A stretch of 64,000 nucleotides of DNA from Isoetes taiwanensis (taxonomy: Eukaryota; Streptophyta; Lycopodiopsida; Isoetales; Isoetaceae), in the NCBI GenBank assembly GCA_021234155.1, contig JAJEKV010000027.1, positions 10,492,716 through 10,556,715 on the forward strand, read 5' to 3'. Numbering within the stretch: the first letter of the stretch is position 1; every line of letters starts with the position of its first letter. Below the pieces are notes generated by a model. That model was given only the letters and a program-made list of their open reading frames with translations, was not told where the DNA came from and did not search any database. The translations under genes and the position numbers were made by a program. This document shows positions 59,393-64,000 of the stretch, in pieces.

Positions 59393-61000
59393 CTAAGCGT
59401 GACTTGGTCCAGCTTGGTCAGCATCGTCTGCGCCTGATCCAACTTGAGGAATCCAATCTGATTCCGTTTGGGGTCTTGTGCAATGTGTTGGAGAGCAATT
59501 CCAAGTGCTCCGCATGGTGTTCAGTAGCTGGTTCAGATCAAACTTGCGTGCCTTGTCTCGTATTGGGGATTCTGCACAGTGCTTCAAATAATCGCACATG
59601 TTTCGAAACCTCTGGGTTTGTTCATTGGTACCCATGGTCTCCAAGAAAGAATGCTTGCGTGCAAAATCAGCAAGGTAATAAATAAAGTAGGCTGCCCCTA
59701 AGAGGTCAAAGTCTACCTTTGCATTCACCGCCTTCGCTCCATCTTTGTTTGGACCCCAATACAAATCATCGTGCATGTAAGGATAGGCAAGCCTTTCATT
59801 CTCAATTGCCTTTTTGGCAGCGGCATCCATGTTTTTGTATGCCCACCGCTTCACTTCCACAGGCTCGCCTATTAACCGTTCTTCTCCCCAGTCACATATA
59901 CCAATATAAACAGCCTGGGGGTCCGTGCAGCCTCTCTCTTTCCCAAATTCAAAATGAAGCAAGACATTGCCAGGGTGCAAGTCCATGTGTAAATGGTGCT
60001 CTTTATGAAGCTTAAGCAAGCCGCTTAAAAATGACATAGTTAGATCACCCACTCTTTGAGCAACATATAACTCTTGCTTTTTTCGTTGCTCAAGCTTATG
60101 GACGTCGACCTCGACAGTAGGTTTATACCCTAGTCTCTTAAATGCATGCCTGGCAAAGTCATTATCTCCATGATTCACAAAAAGAGATGCACAAGAACCC
60201 CCATTCCAGTAGGGAAATATCAACCCTGTTCTTACCAACCCGGTTGTACGGCCAATGCAGCGTATGATAGACCCATGTCTAACCTGCATTTGTGATTCCC
60301 TCATGTTTTTCATCATGGCCTTTACTATCACATCAGGCCTGGCCGTACCTAACCGCACGTCATCATTCTGAAATTTAACACAATAGGGTTCGTCTTTAAG
60401 AAAACTAGAACCCAGGATATTGCATTTGAATACCGTTCCATATGTTCCTGAACCAATTCTGGTCTTGTTGATTATTTGAGAGTAATCCACCATTGCAAAC
60501 CATATAGTCTTGGCATCTGCCCTTTTTCTTGCTTCCCACTCTTTATCAGTTTCACCAGGACGCTTGGCTCTAATAGTCTGTGCCAACACTTTCTTAACTA
60601 GGTGGGGGGGTTGATGGGTTTCCTTTCTAAGCTTTCGATTGGTCCAAGCCAGGTTCCATTCCACAGCCTTATCTTTCAAAGACTCTCTCAAGCGCGGACT
60701 AGTTAGATTTGCTACTGCATGTATCATGTTTCCAGTTGTACGGGATACATTGCCATCTATCCAAGCATACCTTTCAGAATCAATCTTTTCAGGTTCTAGG
60801 TCTATCATTCGAGGCCCAAAAGCTCTTTCAGCATCTCGCATGAGACCCCGAGTGGGAAAGTCTAGCCATCCTTCTTCTTTGTGGTAATCAACTCTAACTT
60901 TCGGATGGGGTGGCGGCCGCATTCGCTCACAAAGCCAATTCATTAAAGCGTGTCTTAGGTTGGACCATGGTTGTTGGGGTCTTGATCTTTTCCTTTGCAT
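59393..61000 (-). CDS. Protein-kinase-like protein carried by the hAT
   Basis: An uninterrupted 535-codon frame from ATG 61000. Residues 1-175 are a basic, unassigned N-terminal region. The kinase domain follows: glycine loop RIGSGTYGTVFK (181-192), YCVKF with the ATP-binding Lys 209, a catalytic loop HMDLHPGNVLL (338-348; HRD is HMD, Asp 340 and Asn 345 kept) and a DWG instead of DFG (Asp 370). All residues needed for phosphotransfer appear present. The spacing between Lys 209 and the catalytic loop is normal. It lies beside the RING gene on the same strand and opposite to the transposase. Among the element's three genes only this one lacks stops. Closest kinase family unknown to me; I infer a Ser/Thr-type fold. 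Role in transposition or host interaction unproven. Confidence 0.8.
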   Translation of the reverse strand: MQRKRSRPQQPWSNLRHALMNWLCERMRPPPHPKVRVDYHKEEGWLDFPTRGLMRDAERAFGPRMIDLEPEKIDSERYAWIDGNVSRTTGNMIHAVANLTSPRLRESLKDKAVEWNLAWTNRKLRKETHQPPHLVKKVLAQTIRAKRPGETDKEWEARKRADAKTIWFAMVDYSQIINKTRIGSGTYGTVFKCNILGSSFLKDEPYCVKFQNDDVRLGTARPDVIVKAMMKNMRESQMQVRHGSIIRCIGRTTGLVRTGLIFPYWNGGSCASLFVNHGDNDFARHAFKRLGYKPTVEVDVHKLEQRKKQELYVAQRVGDLTMSFLSGLLKLHKEHHLHMDLHPGNVLLHFEFGKERGCTDPQAVYIGICDWGEERLIGEPVEVKRWAYKNMDAAAKKAIENERLAYPYMHDDLYWGPNKDGAKAVNAKVDFDLLGAAYFIYYLADFARKHSFLETMGTNEQTQRFRNMCDYLKHCAESPIRDKARKFDLNQLLNTMRSTWNCSPTHCTRPQTESDWIPQVGSGADDADQAGPSHA

Positions 61001-62189
61001 CTTAGTAGAGGGCTCGGCCTCTACATTGATGTGGGGGCTCTGCTTCTACCCTAGGTCCTTCTCTAGGGCTCATGTGAGGCTCTCGCTACTTGTAGTCTAA
61101 GCCCGCCTAACTCTTGTGGATTCATAGCAACTTTAGAAGAAACGTGTATAGATAGCGATATGCCAACTGTAGCAAAGCAAAGATCAACACCTAAGAGTCC
61201 GAAAAAAAAAAAAAAGACTTTAGTGAATGTTAATAAGCCTTGAAATGGTTCATTAAGATTTTAGTAAACTACTACGTTTCAAGCTTGACAGTTTTAGGCA
61301 CTCTACTCAGTTCCAAGTTGAGGGTTATAGGCACTCTATAGTTTATCTACCGAGTTTGGATTCCCTAAGAGTATGCAATGCATTTTTCTCATTCTCTTCC
61401 ACAAGTTTAACTTATGATCTGATCCAACTCTCATCGACTCCATTGGGAAACTCCCTCACGAGAGGTTGCAAACACTCAACTCAACATATTGCATAAGACC
61501 ACCTATCGAAGTCACGAATATTTAATGAAATATACGCCACTCCCTATATTAGTGTTGGACTTTCGTCAACAACACCGTCCAGAAAAATAGGGTATATCTC
61601 ATTAAATATTCTTCCTTTTGACCTTCCATAAGAGTACAACACCCACCCTTTAGCACCACAGGACCAAAACCAACAAGCGGCGGGAGAGGGCTATACATCT
61701 AAATGGGAGGTTGACCCTAGCAATCCTCAACATCAGCAATGACACCCACCATCGGCATGGCACAATTAAATGTGGCACGCCAGGGCAAGGGTCACCGCCT
61801 CGAGGATCACTCAAACTTCTAACCTAGCCAAGGATCACTCTCTACCCTAACTACTACCATTTGTCGATGAAAGGGTAGGCAACCAAAATTTTTTTTCTTA
61901 TTTTTATTTCTATTTCATTATTTTTTTTTCCTTTATTTCTATTGCATTTTATTTTCTTTTCTTTTTTTTTTTATTAAAAAAAATCAGTCTGGATTCAACC
62001 ATAGGTCGAGACGCTCGCCATCGTCACGCCCCTCAATGGAGGGGGGCAACAGGCAAGGGCCTCACTATGGAGGAACCCTAGACCTACAATTAAAAAAACA
62101 ACAGAAAACTACCTAGGTTTGGCTAAAAACTAAGGGAAAATGAAAAAAAAAAGGCAAAGGGGCAATGTTTGTGGAGCGTATGCTGTGGT
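61001..62189. other. Non-coding part of the hAT
   Basis: Upstream of the kinase-like gene. Contains a T-rich tract at about 61890-61980 and A-rich stretches at 61201-61215 and 62137-62151. No supported frame. Confidence 0.5.
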
Positions 62190-62600
62190 TTACCTTGTTC
62201 TCACAGCAGAAATAACGTGAACGCCGAAATATATATATAGAAAACTTCGCACAAGTAGTTTAAAACTTCTTCTTCGCTACGCTGGAATCACCTTCGCTGC
62301 AGTTTAAACGTAAAGAATGCTTACGAACAAAAAAGTTTCGCCAGTAGTTTAACCTTTATACTTCGCACGCCGAAAAGAGTTTCGCGTGGCGTTTAACATT
62401 AAGGCTTCGCCACGCCGAAAAGTCGGCGAGGGGATTCGCGTGTTTAAAAACTTAGACTTCGCTACGCCGAAGAAAGTTCGGCGAAGTTTAAACAAGGTTT
62501 TTCGCTTTACGCTGAACTTTTTTTTTCCGGCCGGCGAGTATTAAATACAAAAAATACGTATTTTTCCCAAAAATACGTATTTTTGCACTTTATACGTCTG
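62190..62600. repeat. Right subterminal repeats of the hAT
   Basis: TTCGCTACGCCGAA, CACGCCGAAAAG, AGTTTAAAC and GTTTCGCGTGGCG words repeat, with AAAAATACGTATTTTT outermost. They mirror the left array. Confidence 0.8.
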
Positions 62601-62643
62601 AAAAAATAGTTTCATACGTACAGAACCTATCCCTGCTTCCTCA

Positions 62644-62665
62644 TGCGATTGACAATAAGCTATAA
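62644..62665 (-). pseudogene. SWIM gene, start region beyond the hAT
   Basis: Reading across the hAT target site on the minus strand restores ATG AGG AAG CTA (MRKLEFN...), giving a candidate start beginning at about 62647. Upstream the same frame meets TAG, so this ATG or a splice acceptor there marks the 5' limit of the coding part. Confidence 0.4.
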
Positions 62666-62699
62666 CTTGTATGAACAAAGGATGCTCAAGGAGCTCTGA

Positions 62700-63406
62700 A
62701 TGAAGATGGAGAAAACAAACAACTTCAAGTATCTATAAGACAAATGTGTGTTCACGAAGGTTTCCCTTCAAATTCAAAATCTTAGCGTGCTCCTTACGCT
62801 AAAAGAACACCATTTAATGCATGTTGTCATACAATCTTGCATATGTGCCACAAGATCTTACACACGTGCCTACACTCCTCCATTTTATTTTACAAATGGA
62901 AACCTTATAAAGTTTTTTATCCAAATTAGAAGCTTTGGAAACCTAATGTAGTATCAAGGGAAACTTAATGTAGTTTCTTTGGAAACCTAATGTAGTTTAA
63001 GTTTCTTTGGAAACCTAATGCAGTTTCAAATTCAAAATATTGGGTGCTCCTCATGCTAAAAAGACACCATTAATGCATTTGGGAACACAATCTTCCATAA
63101 GATCTTACACATGTGGGTAGATTACATTTTGTCATACAATCTTGAAAATGTGCCACAAGATCTTACACATGTGCCTAGACTCTTTCATTTCATTTTAAAA
63201 CGCGAAAGCTTATAGAGTTTTCCCAAAAGTAAACTACGTATAATTTCCATAAAGGAAACCTTACTAGGTTTTCACTAGAGGAAACCTAACATAGTATCCA
63301 TGGAAACTTAATACAGTTTCAATGGAAACTTGATGTAGTTTCCTGGAAACTACATCAAGTTTCCATTGAAACCACATTAAGTTTCAACGAGAAACCCTAT
63401 GAGGTT
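62700..63406. repeat. Array of GGAAACCTAATGTAGTTT-type repeats and a duplicated flank
   Basis: About eleven units of roughly 20 bp (GGAAACCTAATGTAGTTTC and variants, a few inverted) lie between 62936 and 63406. A longer block (TGTCATACAATCTTG, GTGCCACAAGATCTTACAC, GTGCCTA) occurs at about 62824 and 63133. Lies just outside the hAT, upstream of the SWIM gene start. Confidence 0.75.
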
Positions 63407-64000
63407 TCCGGCGAACTCCAACCCAAATTGGGAGTAGAAAAAACCATCGGGACGAAGGTGGTTGTGACGTTCCAGTACTCAAGACGTATACCGTACTGCA
63501 CCGTCACGCGTACACGCCGTCCAATCGACGTGTACGCCGACGTGTACCCAAGCAAGGTCGCCCTAGGGGGCAACTTGCAATGGTGCGCACACTTAGCAAT
63601 GCGCGCACTTTTAGACCTTTAACCCATTAAAGGTAGACCAAGGGTCATGGAAACCCTAAACCTAACTGATAGCCTACATAAGGCACCAAACCCTTACTTT
63701 CCCTTTTCGCCCACAGACCTTCCGAGCTCCGATTCGCGCGCCTGAGGAGTCAATTCCAACTCCCACGATCTGTCCGTGCGCCCCAGCTTGTCAGATCGTC
63801 CTCCCGACCGCATTTCGAAGCAGAACAGAGACATGGACACCTTTGGATCGAGAGGAGTGAACCAGGGATCAGGTATTTAGTCGATTGAATAGCCTAAACC
63901 TTATTCCAGCCTTCGAACCAGTAGGTTTAGCCTATTAAATCACCCCTAGTAGCCAAGCAGATCCCGAGATTGACTCTAACTAAAGAACCTAACTCTATGT
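63407..64000. other. No certain gene; possible first exon near 63833
   Basis: A short frame MDTFGSRGVNQGS from ATG 63833 ends at CAG/GTATTT (63872/63873), which could be a first exon with donor, but the downstream exon would lie beyond the window. Preceded by a CT-rich leader-like stretch. Weak. Confidence 0.2.

Larger units (their letters stand above)
53505..62635 (+). mobile_element. 9.13-kb hAT transposon with cargo genes
   Basis: Target-site duplication CTTCCTCA at 53497-53504 and 62636-62643. The terminal inverted repeats are perfect for 13 bases (CAGGGATAGGTTC at 53505; its complement ends at 62635). Both are followed by TACGTAT-rich and then GC-rich subterminal repeats. Inside: a broken hAT transposase on the plus strand (54360-56620), tandem foldback repeats (56899-57190), a broken RING gene (57727-59085) and a kinase-like gene (59393-61000), both on the minus strand. 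An 8-bp duplication and a CAGGG end are standard for hAT. The size and extra genes are unusual. Confidence 0.92.

Overview
The window reads as nuclear DNA of a land plant with low gene density. A dirigent protein, a family known from land plants, is encoded at 7.8-8.3 kb. Introns are GT-AG, with branch points such as TACTAAC. Most of the rest is mobile DNA: a plant-type L1 LINE, a hAT element, Helitron and CACTA termini, and many short repeats. A seed-free plant such as a fern is plausible but cannot be proven from this sequence.

Left part (1-26.6 kb). A coding region runs off the left edge on the minus strand; one of its two possible starts gives the exact first eight residues of mature histone H3. 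Its 743-bp intron carries tandem palindromes. Next come a decayed copy (3.2-6.3 kb) of a transposase-like gene with DUF8039-like and DUF7869-like regions, a Helitron end, the intact dirigent gene, an old LINE fragment (10.8-11.8 kb) and a palindrome and homopolymer cluster (13.7-15.7 kb). From 17.2 to 24.7 kb lies a divergent pair: a ParB-like plus methyltransferase-like gene on the minus strand and a better preserved copy of the DUF7869-like gene on the plus strand. A 16-bp palindrome close to GATCGC-N4-GCGATC occurs eight times in and around the pair and was not seen elsewhere. Two tandem small genes of unknown family and a CACTA-type terminus follow.

Middle (26.6-43.7 kb). I recognise no intact gene here. 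It holds a 960-bp element flanked by 8-bp direct repeats, an (AAT)n microsatellite, a 1.2-kb polypurine tract, a second copy of the same Helitron end, long direct repeats, a second CTGAC repeat array and two SINE/LINE-like 3' ends with TTCC tails.

Right part (43.7-64 kb). A minus-strand SWIM zinc-finger gene, probably transposase-derived, has been split twice. A 6.37-kb LINE (46665-53030) sits between copies of AGCCATTTTC, and a 9.13-kb hAT (53505-62635) sits between copies of CTTCCTCA. The hAT has 13-bp perfect terminal inverted repeats and GC-rich subterminal repeats. Besides a broken BED/DUF659/dimerisation transposase it carries a broken coiled-coil RING gene and an uninterrupted 535-codon protein-kinase-like gene. 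The strongest candidates for something undescribed are the ParB/methyltransferase gene with its palindromes, the kinase and RING cargo of the hAT, and the H3-tail-like protein.
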